DNA of 64,000 nucleotides from CAVUNY01 sp963843535 (GCA_963843535.1 CAWJKU010000003.1:62001-126000); one strand, 5' to 3'; positions 34,858-45,840 are shown, numbered from the stretch's first letter. A program made the numbers and translations. The notes: generated from the sequence alone by a model not told the origin.

Positions 34858-37800
34858 TTATGGATCGATTCGGAAAATCGCTCCAGCGCTGGCCCCTTCA
34901 ACTTCCGGGAAATATGTCTCATAGGCATGCGCCGGCAGCAGACGGAACTCCCCGGCTTGCAGCGGTGTCAGCCGGTAGGTTAATTCGTAGGTTCCAGCTG
35001 GCAGGTAGGCTGCCGTCCAGCGAACATGATCGTCGTAAATCTTTGGGCTGCTGAACAGCCACCAATACCAACCGGATTGGAATGGGTCGGAGGCCGGATA
35101 CCGGTTAACAATCTGATCTTGCTCGGGGATAACCAATTTTTGGGATGTCTTGAGAGTGAGATCGACCACTTCCGCGCCAGCCGGGATGAAATCTTCGACG
35201 ACCAGATGATACATCGCCTGCGGCAGGGTCAGAGTCAGGCGAACCTGCAGCGCGCGCTGGTCACTCAAAGAAATACTGTCTACAGGTTTACAGTCGCTCT
35301 TGGTGCAGTCCTGACCGCCTAAGACCATTTTTCGGCTGATAGTCAGGCCGCGATTGAGAGGGGTTACCTCTTCAACCGGTCGATATACCTGCAGGAAAGC
35401 CCGGTAATATAATCGGCCTGGGCCCTCTTCATGAATGATTTTCAACCCATTGGGGGCATCCTGGTTCAGATTAGCCAGGGGCACACGCGATTCGATCGGC
35501 GTGAGAGCGTTAAGCCCGCCTGCCTGGCCTGAAGCCAGCGGCGTCCCGTTCAACACCGAAGAATACGCAAAACTCGCGCTTAATTCTCCGGTGGCGGCGA
35601 GCACATCGGTCAAGGTCATCAACACCCAGGTTGACTCATAAGTGGATGCCCAACATCCGTTCGTGCGGCGGTGTGCTGAAAGGTAGCGCACAGCATCGGT
35701 CAGCACCGCAGACGCAGGATCCAACCGGGCAATCGCCAGGCCGACCACGGCGGTGGTAAAGACCGGCGTCGCCAGATTGAAATTTGCCCCATCCATCGTC
35801 TCCCAATGAGCGCCGGTAGCTGAGCGCAGCGCTTGAGACTGCAGGTCCGAAACCAGGTTGCGAACCCGTGTGTCTTTTGTATCCTGTGCATTTAAGGTCA
35901 AAGCCAGCAGCGCCCTGGCCCAGGGAGAAAGCCGTTCACGCACATCATAAATTGCCGCCGGTACTTTCCGTGTAAAACCGGCCTGCTGCAGGGTGAAATA
36001 TTGAAAAACAAGCTGGTCCAGCCGATATGTCTTGGTATTGATATCCGGCACGATTAAACCAGCAGCGAGATAATCCGCCGCTTTTGAGACCACCAGGGCA
36101 TCTACTGCTAACCCGGCCCTTTTTGCTTCGCTTAAGACAAACAGAATATACGAGGTGAGGGTTAGGTCGCTGTCTTGCTCCGTCGTCCATCCCCACCCCC
36201 CGTCTTTATTTTGCCATAACACAAGCCGTCCCAGGCTTTCTTGGATAACTGCATCGAGACGATCCTTTAATTCAGGTGATGAAATTCCCAGTTTTTGGAG
36301 AGTCTGATAGGTTTCCAGGTTTGCCAGGAACCGCGAAGCCACCGGTTCGGCCAAATCATATGGGAAGGTTTCTAAGGCCTTCAGCCCGCTTAAAATCGCA
36401 GCCGCCAGCGATGGCGAGAGCTCCACACGCAGCTCTCCACCGGTAGGATTAAATGAGCGCGGCGGGCTGATGACTTCCAGGCGTTCTCCTGCCTCAGTTA
36501 ATAATCCGCCCGTACCAAAGGTTTGAGGCGCGACATAGTTCGATACTGGCAGGCTGCCGTTCGCGGGATGCGCCGCATCGCTCAAGCCGCCGCCAGCCGC
36601 CGAAAATACCAGATCGACCATTTCAACATTCTGAACCCTGGCCCACCAGGTCACTCGCACCCGACCCTTAGCCGGAAGTTCTACTTTTTGAGAAGCAAGC
36701 TCCGGATTTTCAAGTTCAATGCCAGTCGCAGACAGGGCAACATCGGTTGAGAAAGCCTTTTCGGTATTGTTATTGACGAGTGCAGCCAGCTGAATCCGGT
36801 CGCCGGCTACCAGGAAACGAGGCGTGACCGGTCTGATCAGCAGGTCCTTACTGACCACAACTTCTTTCGTCGCCTCGCCTACGCGCACGTCCTTATTTAA
36901 ACCCCGCGCCGTAACCACCCAGGTGGTCAGGTTATCGGGCAGTGTTACTTTCACCTGCGCGGCGCCGTTCACATCCGTCACCACAACCCCGCTCCAATAC
37001 GCCGTATCTTGAAAATTCGTGCGCACATCCGGGACCGACTGATCTCCACCACCGCCACCGCGTCCCCCAACTGACTGGTCATTGGCTCTCTGCGCCGGCC
37101 GGCCGTACACTGCCAGCGCAAGACTGGTGCTTACACCGACTGGCTGGTCTCCATAAAATGCCTCTTCGATGGGAAGAGAATTTGGATCGGCAAGCGCCAG
37201 CACTGCTTTATCGACCACCGCCAATGAAAATTCGCCTTGCACAGGTTTGCCCTGAGAGTCGCTGATGCGCAGCCCAAGGGTTACCTCGCCGCCGGGAGAT
37301 GCTGTGGCAGGTTGAGGCGTGAGTTGTACTTGAATTTCCAGGGATTTTGGGGAAATACTAAGCTCGGCATAACCAATCCGAAATTGCGGCGCGCTGCCCG
37401 GAGTTGAGCTTACCAGCAAGACGGAGACATATACATTGGGGGCTAAATCCTCGCCGACTGCCAGCTCCCATTCCAAACTGGTCCCCGGAACAGCCACCAC
37501 ATCCGTCTTCATCACTCTCCCCCGTTCAACAGTGATCAAAGCCTGCGTATTTTTTCCCAGGGGGTTGGGAATAAATATCCTGGCGGTCTGCCCCGGCGTA
37601 TATGATGCCGCGTCTGGCACCAGACGGATCTGCTGCGACGGCATCACCGGCCAGGCCGCCCGGCCTTCTCCGCCCACCCAGAATAAGATCTGGGTTAAGG
37701 CGCCATCCCCGGTTACCTCCACCTGGTACGTTCCGGGATCCGGAGGGATAAAGGCGATCCGCGCCTGGCCATCTTTATCAGCTTGAAAATCGGTACTGGC

Positions 37801-40800
37801 AATCTCGGTAATCTCTTTGGTAAACGGTGGGGTGCCTGACTGCCAGTTCCAATCCGATTTTTGCTTGTAAACAACTTTCTGGAACGAAGCTTTCAGCTTC
37901 CGGTCTCCCACCAGCTCTTTTTGCCAGCCAAACGTTTGTATGGTGAACGAAGCCTCATTTTTGGCCTGACCTGACCAGGAATCAGGCCGCACACCAATAT
38001 AGTAATCGGCCGGATGAAATAATGCCTGCGCCTGGGTGCTGACAGGGAGCTCTTCGTTATCATTCAGCGTAACTTCGAGGGTTAAATGGTATGAATAGGT
38101 TTCATCAATCGCATCCAGCAGCTGTTGAGCCGGGACACGGATTGAACCGCGGCCGTCTGACCCGGTCTTTAGCTGGCCCTGGACCACGAATTTTCCCGAA
38201 CTGCTCAAATCATCAAGTCCAATGCCTCGCGGAAGAAGCCAACCGGTATCCAATGGACCCGCTTGAAAGCCTTGCGGCAGGATGAACGGCGTCGTCAATG
38301 CGAATAAGGACCACTGCAGGTTAAGATTCGCAGCAGGCGCGCCAAAATAGTATTTCGCTTGAACATTTGCTTGTACCTCTTGCCCAGCTTTCAACTCCGC
38401 CGATGAGAACGTGGTTGTCAGCTCGATTTCGGGTTTACGGTAATTGGCGACCTGGAATGAGAGGATCGAGTTCGGATCCTCATCTACCTGGATCGAATAG
38501 TATCCAGGGGAAGCTGTCTCTGGAATATCGAAGACCGTAGAGGCAGATCCATACTCCGAAAGCGCCAGCTTCGCCTGGTACAGCGTGGCACGCTCCCCGT
38601 TTACTGGAGAATACTCACCCAAAACCCTGACGTTTATTTCTTTAAGTTTGGCCGAGGAATAACGCCCGTTCATTTCCTCGTGCACCAAAACGCGGAAATC
38701 AACCTTCTGTCCAGGCCGGTAAATAGGCCGGTCAGTGTAAATATAGGTGTGAGTGGATTGCTCTTGATAAGAGAATGGGATTCCAAAGTCCCAGGCATTC
38801 ACCCCTTCTGTCCAATTTGACATGGAGAAGCTGAAATCCGCGTCGCCAGGTTTACCCATGACAGCGTAGACCAGGTTGTTTGTAGTATCTTGAAAAGCAT
38901 AATCCAGTTGCGCCAAACCCTTTTGGTCGGTCGTCACCGCACCAATTTGGGTCAGCTCGCCAGTCTGGCTGGCAACCATGATCTTGAGCTGCCCTCCAGC
39001 CAGCGGTTGGTTGGTATCCAGATTTACGGCCCACACTGTCAGTTGGTTCTGGCTTTGCTTCATCACCAGATGTATCCGTGATACAACCAGCATCATCGAA
39101 GACGGATTTTGCCCCTGTTTATCGCTTAGTTCCGGAGACCCAACCTGGTAATAATATAAGCCAGGAGGAAGAGCATTTCCAGCCCGGGTGAGCGGGATAT
39201 CCACAGGCACATTCTTATCACTGGGTAGATCTTTTTTAACTTCGAATAGTCGCCAGTTTGGGGCCGTCATATTTCTGGCTTCGTTCGTAAGAATAAATAC
39301 TGGAAAGATGGGCAAATTCATCCACGGAAAGTGAAGCAGTGCCAACCCTCAGCGTGCGAATATTGGTCGCCTGCCCGGAGAAGGCTGTCTCGTTTGGGGT
39401 TAGGAAAACCACGCCAGCGCCCAGTAAGGATGTCAGGGTAAGCGACGGCTGGGGCGCTTGCGTCCGAAAGCTGATCACAACCGGTTCCTTGAGATTCTGC
39501 CCCCATTGATCCTGGATACCAGCCTGTAATGTCAGCTTATAGGCGGTATTGTACGCAAAAATACCGGAAATATAAACTTCCTTTCCGGAAAAATTCGAGA
39601 TGAACGGATCCCCAATCGTGGGTGAGAATATGAATTTATCGGTCATATCCTGCTTTGCCAGAGGAGCGGTAAACAGGATGCGCACTCCCCCAAATACATC
39701 GTACAATGTCAGAATCCCATTATTCGCCGGTTCGCTGTGACTCACGCCAAAATCAGGCACGGTGCGGTAGGCATATACCAAATCCGCACCTAAGGCTGCA
39801 CCGCCGCGCGCCTGGGCTTTGCCAGACAGCTTCACCTCATAATCTGTGGACCGCTCCAGCAGTCCATCAGGCTGGAAGGTCAATTGGCTTCCGGCGTCAT
39901 TCCAGGTGTATTTTCCTGCAACACCCGCCCCACTCGGACCAGTTACAGCCAGGTTCTGCTGGATACTGGCGCTATCCATCGGCTGATTGAAAGTGAGCAC
40001 AAAAGCAGCATCCAGGTTTATTTCTGCAGTCGTGCTCGGAAGGATTGTCAATAATTTCGGTTTTGCGGTGGTAAATTTCCAATCGGCGGGCTTTTCACCG
40101 GCAGCCCACGCCGAGCCGTCCACCGCTGAAAGGGCGTTGTTCAACCTTACCGTGTATTCGATACCGCCCATCAAAGCCGGCGCCGGATAAAAAATATAGG
40201 TGCTGGTATTGATCCATTCTCCCCGTCCATTGGCCGATGGTTCTAAAACAAAAGCCTCAGGCAGGTCTTTCGCGTCGGCTCCCAACGGGACGATCGACCG
40301 CGTAAATGTGGCGACCACCGCTGAAGCTGGATCGATATCTACAGTACCTGGTTTCGGCAGCTGGTCCACCAGCTTAAATCCTTCTGCGGTTTGAAATGCA
40401 ATATCAACCGGGGCCGAAAGCGCCAGGCCGTTGGCAGCCCGAGCGCGCGTTGAAAAACTGACTGCCAGATGGGTGTTCACCGGCAGCGGTTTGTCGGGGA
40501 TGAACTTCACCGTCGAGTCATCCATCCATTGAAAACTGCCGGCAACAGCCGGATCAGCCTGGAGCGCTTCCTGAACCGATCCGCGTTCCATCGGCTGGTT
40601 GAAATAGAAGGTAAAGGAAGTTTTCGGGCCAATTTCAGTCAGCGGTAGAGGATTAGTTTCAACCAGGGACGGCGGCAGTGACTCTACCTTAGCAGGCTGC
40701 GTAGTCGGTGTCGGTCGAGCTGTGGCGATAGTGGTGGGCTGGGGAAGATTGGTGGGATTGGCGGTCTCGGTTGGCTGCCAGGGTCCTGGAATTGGCAGGG

Positions 40801-40894
40801 AACAGCTGTTGCTGACCACGATCAACAACGCGAGTACAGACAGGGCTAATTTCCTTGACCAATAACGGGCAGAATTGCCAGGCATCTTTGCCAT
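34858..40894 (-). CDS. Alpha-2-macroglobulin-like lipoprotein, about 2,011 residues, frameshifted
   Basis: One very large envelope protein split in two frames. The N-terminal part has a signal (LALSVLALLIVVSNSC) with a likely lipidated Cys, a Thr/Pro-rich linker, and repeated Ig-like SbsA/Big_5 domains (e.g. KTSFTFYFNQPMERGSVQEA). The rest is a bacterial A2M: macroglobulin domains (YTDRPIYRPGQKVDFRVLVH), bait-like region, ALPHA-2-M signature (TAYWSGVVVTDVNGAAQVKV, then TLPDNLTTWVV) and an alpha-alpha toroid (DGGWGWTTEQDSDLTLTSYI). The site that usually reads GCxEQ is FPYDLAEPVASRF, so the thioester Cys and Gln are missing. Joining at the TTTGGGG run, 39257-39263, gives KYDGPNWRLFEVKKD. Such proteins trap proteases at the cell surface. 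Confidence 0.87.
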
Positions 40895-40991
40895 ACCAAT
40901 ACCCCTTTCATGTTGGAAGAAAACCGCAGTTAAATGGAATTATAGTATAGAAATTGGACGCAGGTTGGTGTCGAATAGTTCCTTGATAAAA

Positions 40992-41024
40992 ACAAACCGC
41001 AGCAAAATGGCTGCCGCGGTTTGT
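40992..41024 (-). terminator. Terminator of the peptide-permease operon
   Basis: On the minus strand ACAAACCGCGGCAGCC pairs with complementary sequence ending GCTGCGGTTTGT, followed by TTTTTATC. It lies about 15 bases after the stop of the DppC-like gene. Confidence 0.85.
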
Positions 41025-41038
41025 GATTTCAGGTGGAT

Positions 41039-41995
41039 TTAGCGACCGCGAAGGCGCGGATCCAGTGCGTCGCGCAAGCCATCACCGATCAGGTTGAAAC
41101 TGAGCACAGTCAGCATGATCGCCACACCCGGGAAGAACACCAGATGGGGCGCATTGAAAACGCTGTTGCGCTCTTCGCCTAACATCAAACCCCATTCGGG
41201 CGTGGGGATCTCGGCACCAAGCCCAAGGAAGCTTAATGCGGCTGCGCTCAAAATCGCCGATGCAATTCCGAGCGTTCCCTGCACGATTAACGGGGTTAAT
41301 GCGTTGGGTAGAATCCGGGTAAACAGCAGGCGCACATTCGAGGCTCCTAATGCGCGTGAAGCATCCACGAAATCCAAGCCCTTGACGGAAAGAACGCTTG
41401 AGCGCACCACGCGCGCATATATTGGGATGGAGACGATCGAAATCGCCAACAGCGCGTTAATCAACCCCGGACCCAGTACCGACACGATCGCGATTGCCAG
41501 AAGCAGGCTCGGAAAAGCCATCAGCACATCCATGATGCGCATGATCAGGTTGTCGATCCATCCGCCGTAAAATCCAGAAACCAGTCCGAGCAGGCCCCCG
41601 GTCAGGATTGCAAAAGTGATTGTAGAAATACCAATAGAGAGCGATAAGCGTGCGCCAAACACAACCCGAGAGAACAGATCGCGATTGTTGCCATCCATGC
41701 CCATGAGATGCTCATTTTGATCCGCCGGACATCCGAACAGGTGAATACACGGTGGAGAGCGCCTTTTTTCGGTCATGATCGGGATAATTGGATCATACGG
41801 CGCAATCCATTCCGCGAAAATCGCCGCGATCAGCATGACTGCTAAAAGAAATAATCCGACCTGGGCTGACCTGTGGCGCAAGAAACGGCGAAACGACTCC
41901 TTCGCCGGTGAGGACACGACGAAAATTTTTTCCCCGTTTGTTTTGGGGGTTAAGTCGCTTTCATCGTCCAATTTTGAAATTGAGGTTTCGCTCAT
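41039..41995 (-). CDS. dppC: Peptide/dipeptide ABC transporter permease (DppC/OppC type)
   Basis: The 318-residue inner-membrane permease has a long cytoplasmic N-terminus, OppC_N (FLRHRSAQVGLFLLAVMLIA), an external loop with a Cys pair (PPCIHLFGCPADQNEHLMGM), and five more helices. The ATPase-contact motif is SRALGASNVRLLFTRILPNA, and the ending GDGLRDALDPRLRGR is typical. It pairs with the DppB-like permease three bases upstream. No ATP-binding protein (DppD/DppF) is in the operon, so those must be encoded elsewhere. Confidence 0.9.
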   Translation of the reverse strand: MSETSISKLDDESDLTPKTNGEKIFVVSSPAKESFRRFLRHRSAQVGLFLLAVMLIAAIFAEWIAPYDPIIPIMTEKRRSPPCIHLFGCPADQNEHLMGMDGNNRDLFSRVVFGARLSLSIGISTITFAILTGGLLGLVSGFYGGWIDNLIMRIMDVLMAFPSLLLAIAIVSVLGPGLINALLAISIVSIPIYARVVRSSVLSVKGLDFVDASRALGASNVRLLFTRILPNALTPLIVQGTLGIASAILSAAALSFLGLGAEIPTPEWGLMLGEERNSVFNAPHLVFFPGVAIMLTVLSFNLIGDGLRDALDPRLRGR

Positions 41996-41998
41996 AGG

Positions 41999-43087
41999 TT
42001 AATCCAACCGGATTCGAGGATCAAGGAATGCATAAGAGACATCCACGATCAAATTTGATAACACAAAGATGAAGGCTATTACCACCGTAAATCCCTGAAT
42101 GACCGGATAATCACGTGCCAGAATCGCATTCACCATCGCCGTTCCCATGCCGGGCAGTGCAAAAACAGTCTCCGTCAGCACTGCCCCACCTAAAAGCACG
42201 CTGGTTTCCAGGCCAATGATGGTCACAATCGGGATCAGTGAATTTCGCAGCGCATGGCGTGAAATGACCAGTCTTTGGATCAGTCCTTTCGCCCGAGCAG
42301 TGCGGATATAATCCTGGCCCAGCACTTCCAGCAAACTGGAACGGGTCATGCGGGCGATCACCGCCAATGGGATCGTGCCGACCGCGAAGGAAGGCAGGAT
42401 CAGGTGCCACAAGGCATCTTTCAACATGGTAAAATTTAACGTCAGCAGCCCATTCAAGATGGTCGAGTTGGAGATGAGTGAAATAACAAATTTAGCGATG
42501 CCGGTCAACTCACCCAAATTCCAAACCGTTGCCAGCGGAACCAGTGAGATACCGGAGGACAAACGGCTGGAAGGTGGAATGTAAAAAGGGGTGCCTTTCA
42601 ATAAGATCGCAAAGATATAAGCCAACATCAAGCCCAGCCAGAACACCGGCATGGAAACACCGATATTCGCGATCATCATCGTGGCCACGTCCAGCGGGCT
42701 GTTGCGGCGCAGGGCAGACACCAGCCCCAACAGGATGCCAACAATGGATGAAAACAGCATCGCTCCAATCGTCAGCTCGATGGTCATGGGCATGCGTTCA
42801 GCAACAATATCGATGACCGGCCGCTTATATTGAATTGAATCGCCGAAGTTCCCCTGCGCAATATTGATCAGGTAGCGGCCAAACTGGATGAAGACGTTAT
42901 CGTTGAGCCCGAATCTTTCCTTGAACTGGTCACACTGTTCTTTGGTCGCCTTCTCACCCAACATGGCCAGACAGGGGTCACTCGGAATCGCGCGCGTGAT
43001 GATAAATGTCACCAACAAAATCCCGAGAATGACCGGGATGAGGAGCAGCAGGCGGCGGATGATGTACTGGAGCATAGCAGAAGACAC
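41999..43087 (-). CDS. dppB: Peptide/dipeptide ABC transporter permease (DppB/OppB type)
   Basis: The 362-residue permease starts MLQYIIRRLLLLIPVILGIL, the usual first helix after an ATG at 43087 with a second ATG four codons inward. A large periplasmic loop carries a Cys pair (DPCLAMLGEKATKEQCDQF), not always found in the family. The EAA motif reads IRTARAKGLIQRLVISRHAL, and the final SYAFLDPRIRLD fits. The gene follows the binding-protein gene by 69 bases, which contain a strong intercistronic hairpin, and precedes DppC by three bases. Confidence 0.9.
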   Translation of the reverse strand: MSSAMLQYIIRRLLLLIPVILGILLVTFIITRAIPSDPCLAMLGEKATKEQCDQFKERFGLNDNVFIQFGRYLINIAQGNFGDSIQYKRPVIDIVAERMPMTIELTIGAMLFSSIVGILLGLVSALRRNSPLDVATMMIANIGVSMPVFWLGLMLAYIFAILLKGTPFYIPPSSRLSSGISLVPLATVWNLGELTGIAKFVISLISNSTILNGLLTLNFTMLKDALWHLILPSFAVGTIPLAVIARMTRSSLLEVLGQDYIRTARAKGLIQRLVISRHALRNSLIPIVTIIGLETSVLLGGAVLTETVFALPGMGTAMVNAILARDYPVIQGFTVVIAFIFVLSNLIVDVSYAFLDPRIRLD

Positions 43088-43099
43088 TCATTGGTGGAC

Positions 43100-43130
43100 G
43101 GGGCATAACAGGAAGGTTCTGTTATGCCCC
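43100..43130. repeat. Intercistronic hairpin between binding protein and permease genes
   Basis: GGGGCATAACAG and CTGTTATGCCCC form a perfect 12-base stem with a seven-base loop. There is no T-run on the coding (minus) strand, so it is more likely an RNA-stabilising or partial-attenuation stem than a full terminator. Confidence 0.8.
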
Positions 43131-43156
43131 ATCACATAATTGATCGATTGAAGAAG

Positions 43157-44925
43157 CTATTTCGCGGGAGGCGCGTTCAAGAATTTGCCAAACAGGCCGG
43201 TCCAGTACTGGAAGGTACCGGTGTTGCCCTTATGGTTTACATTCTTGGCATCCCACATGGCCGTATAGGTCGCGAAGACATCCGCAGCGGTGAAGGCCGA
43301 TCCATCCGACCACTTGACATTCTGGCGCAGCTTAAAGGTGAACTGGGTCAGGTCAGTGTTCGCTGTAAAGCTTTCAGCCAGGGCTGGTTCTGTCTCAGTG
43401 GTACCATATTTATAGCGCATGAGTGGTTCGAAGATCTGCATGCAAGCGCGGATCGTTTCGCCATCTTCCTCGTCACCGCACCATAAGCTGATCGGTTCCG
43501 CGGTTCCCAGGTATACGAGCTGTCCATTTGCTGTTTGCATATAGGGGTAGTTCTCGTTATACGGGCCGACCACGACATTCTTAATGGCTGCTTTGTAGGC
43601 ATCGCCATTCGCGCCGTGCGCGACGGGATAAAGGGAACATGCTGCTTCACCAGCTGGTTGACCGTATCGTAATACTTCTGGCGCACGGTTTTGTCGGCGG
43701 ATTGGGCGGCTTTAGTCATCGCTTCCACGATATCCGGATAGGCCTTACCGAAATCGAGGTGGCTTTCGGACAGGTGGTAATCGTACCAGTCGGTCGAATC
43801 CGGGTAATCTTCACCCCAGCCCAACAGGAACATCTGCAGCTTGCCTTCCTTGGAATTCTGAAGCAGGGTGCCGGATTCCTGGACGTCCAGCTTGATCTTG
43901 ACGCCGATCTCAGCCAGCTGAGCCTGGAGATCCTGGGCGATCTTGCCGGGCTGCGGGGCATAACCGCGGGAGGCTTCACGGAACGAGAACGTGATCGTCT
44001 GGTTGAAGTCAAACTTCGCGTCCGTGAGCATCTGCTTGGCTTTGGCCTTGTCGAAGTCATACCATTTCAGACCATCGGTGTAGCCGGGTTTCAATTCCGG
44101 GTATACGAATTGTTCAGCAACGGTAGAACCCACCGGGAAGAAGTTATCCACGATGCGCTGCTTGTCGATCGCCATGGCGAAGGCCTGGCGCACCGCTTCG
44201 TTATCAAAGGGTGCCTTGGTGTTGTTCATCCCAAAATACAACGTATTCGTCGCCGGGATGGGGTAGAACGCCAGGTTGGTATCTTTCTTCACCGCAGGAA
44301 TGTCATCTGTGCCGACCAGGGCGATGCCATCTGCATTGCCAGATTGCAGCTCAAGCAGGCGCTGGGCAGGTTCTTTGGACGACTTGATGATCATGGTTTT
44401 CAACACTGGAGCGGTTCCCCAGTAATTGGGGTTGGGGACCAGGGTGATATGATCGCCGCGCACCCATTCCTTGAGCATCAAGGGGCCGGTGCCAATCGGG
44501 TTGGCGCTGATCTTGGCCGCGTCGCCGCCGGTTGAATCCAGCAGAGCCTTGGGCAGGATTTCGTTGGAGGCAAATGCCGCTTTGGCAAGGAAAGCAGCAT
44601 CCGGGGCGCACAGGTTGAACACAACGGTGTACGCATCCGGCGCTTCAATCGACTTGAACTCGCCGCCATACGTGCAGTCAGGCGCTTCTTGTTTCAGCGC
44701 GGTGAACGGCACTTTGGTGGGAGCAGCGGTCGGAGCCGTCGTGGCGGTCGCCGCGGGGGCTTTGGTTGGTTCCGGCGCTTTGGTTGGGGCGGTCGTGGGC
44801 GGCGTTGTTGGGGCAGTCGTCGGGGCTGTCGTCGGGGCGACAGTTGCGGCGGGTGCACAGGCCGTCAGGACCATGGCCAGTACAACCACAAACCCTAAAA
44901 TATTAAAAAGATGTTTTTGCTTCAC
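43157..44925 (-). CDS. Family 5 peptide-binding protein with circularly permuted domain order, frameshifted
   Basis: A lipoprotein (signal LGFVVVLAMVLTACAP) with a Pro/Thr/Ala linker, then a SBP_bac_5 fold in permuted order. The mature part opens YGGEFKSIEAPDAYTVVFNL, a segment that in DppA/OppA follows the first 100-130 residues. It continues through IGTGPLMLKEWVRGDHITLV and LYFGMNNTKAPFDNEAVRQA to HVPFIP, the normal C-terminal end. Instead of stopping it goes on with the normal N-terminal part: LVYLGTAEPISLWCGDEEDG, RACMQIFEPLMRYKYGTTET, EPALAESFTANTDLTQFTFK and KWSDGSAFTAADVFATYTAM. The frame breaks at about 43622-43624 (one base missing); with it restored, HVPFIPVAHGANGDAYKAAI reads on. 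About 589 residues. Binds peptides or similar solutes for the adjacent permeases. Confidence 0.88.
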
Positions 44926-44986
44926 TTACTCCTCCATTGGATTATTCTAGATAGACGGAAAGACTGAGAAACAACGTGTATCTCGC

Positions 44987-45003
44987 AGGTGATCACCTCC
45001 TTT
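44987..45003 (-). promoter_or_regulatory. Strong Shine-Dalgarno-like sequence in the leader
   Basis: The minus strand reads AAAGGAGGTGATCACCT. Its first 13 bases (AAAGGAGGTGATC) are the complement of the usual 3' end of 16S rRNA, GATCACCTCCTTT. It lies about 65-80 bases above the real start at 44925, which has its own GGAGGA site, and no suitable ORF follows it directly. AGGTGATCACCT is also a perfect 12-base palindrome. Confidence 0.65.
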
Positions 45004-45032
45004 GCGGCTGAGAAATTTGACCGAATTGTATC

Positions 45033-45060
45033 ATTATAAGAAGTTTCGCGTGCTTGTCAA
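45033..45060 (-). promoter_or_regulatory. Sigma70-type promoter of the peptide-importer operon
   Basis: On the minus strand TTGACA (45060-45055) and TATAAT (45038-45033) are perfect consensus hexamers 16 bases apart. The predicted transcript start near 45026 gives a leader of about 100 bases before the binding-protein gene. Confidence 0.82.
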
Positions 45061-45144
45061 TGTTTATGATGATCCGGACCCTGCACTTCCCAGCCCACAT
45101 GGTTAAGGGTATACTCGTTGAAAATTAGGCAAAGATTCCCATTA

Positions 45145-45693
45145 ATGACGCTCAAATCAATTCTCGAAACTGATCTACGCTGGTCACGGCGCTTACGCCT
45201 GGAACCCAACAATAACGGATGGTTTAAATATGCTGCCTTTTTGGCTCATTCCGGCGACTCCTGGTTCTGGATGGTGGCTTTATTCATCATCTGGCTTCTG
45301 AACCGGGGAGAATGGCATACCAGGGCAGCTTTACTGGCCGCCGGGATCGCCGGCCTGGCGGTTGTGGTATTGGCGATCAAATTTACCGTGCGCCGCCAGC
45401 GCCCGCCAGGGGAATGGGGGGCGATCTACCGCAACACCGATCCGCATTCATTTCCATCGGGACATGCCGCCCGCTCTGCCATGCTGGCCGTAATGGCCAT
45501 CGGGCTGGGACCAGCCTGGTTTGCCTGGGCGGTGGTAATTTGGGCGCCTCTGGTCAGCCTGGCCAGGGTTTCCACCGGGGTCCACTATCTTTCCGATATC
45601 CTCGCTGGAATCGTCGTCGGTTTGCTGGCTGGGGGCTTTATGCTGTTGATTGCCCCGGGATTAATCGCCTGGTTCCCGTTTATTTTTGGCTGA
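45145..45693 (+). CDS. PAP2-superfamily phosphatase
   Basis: The roughly 182-residue membrane protein has six helices and the three phosphatase motifs of the PAP2 family: KFTVRRQRPP (motif 1), SFPSGHAARSAM (motif 2, PSGH) and SLARVSTGVHYLSDILAG (motif 3, with catalytic His and Asp; the usual SR is AR-shifted). It may dephosphorylate undecaprenyl diphosphate or phosphatidic acid at the outer face of the membrane. The first ATG is at 45145; a TTG at 45118 gives nine more residues. Neither has a clear ribosome site. A weak hairpin (AACCTGCC...GGCAGGTT, about 45738-45780) follows. Confidence 0.85.
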   Translation: MTLKSILETDLRWSRRLRLEPNNNGWFKYAAFLAHSGDSWFWMVALFIIWLLNRGEWHTRAALLAAGIAGLAVVVLAIKFTVRRQRPPGEWGAIYRNTDPHSFPSGHAARSAMLAVMAIGLGPAWFAWAVVIWAPLVSLARVSTGVHYLSDILAGIVVGLLAGGFMLLIAPGLIAWFPFIFG

Positions 45694-45737
45694 AGGAACC
45701 TGCGGCCAATTCCCTTTTGAAATCAATTCCCTCGAAA

Positions 45738-45782
45738 TAAAACCTGCCCGTTCCTCTTGCGAGAATCCAGGCAGGTTGTTCT
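45738..45782. terminator. Weak terminator-like hairpin
   Basis: AACCTGCC and GGCAGGTT form the stem, with an inner TTCTC/GAGAA-like pairing. TGTTCTATTCG follows on the plus side. It lies between the convergent PAP2 and ATP-grasp genes. Confidence 0.5.
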
Positions 45783-45840
45783 ATTCGTACTATCCAGATC
45801 AGAAGACCGCACGCGGCGGGTCCATCCTGCCTGCATGCGT

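Noticed and set aside
43639..44535. 298-codon plus-strand frame opposite the binding-protein gene
   Set aside because: The minus-strand frame has clear SBP homology and a signal peptide. The plus frame is its shadow.
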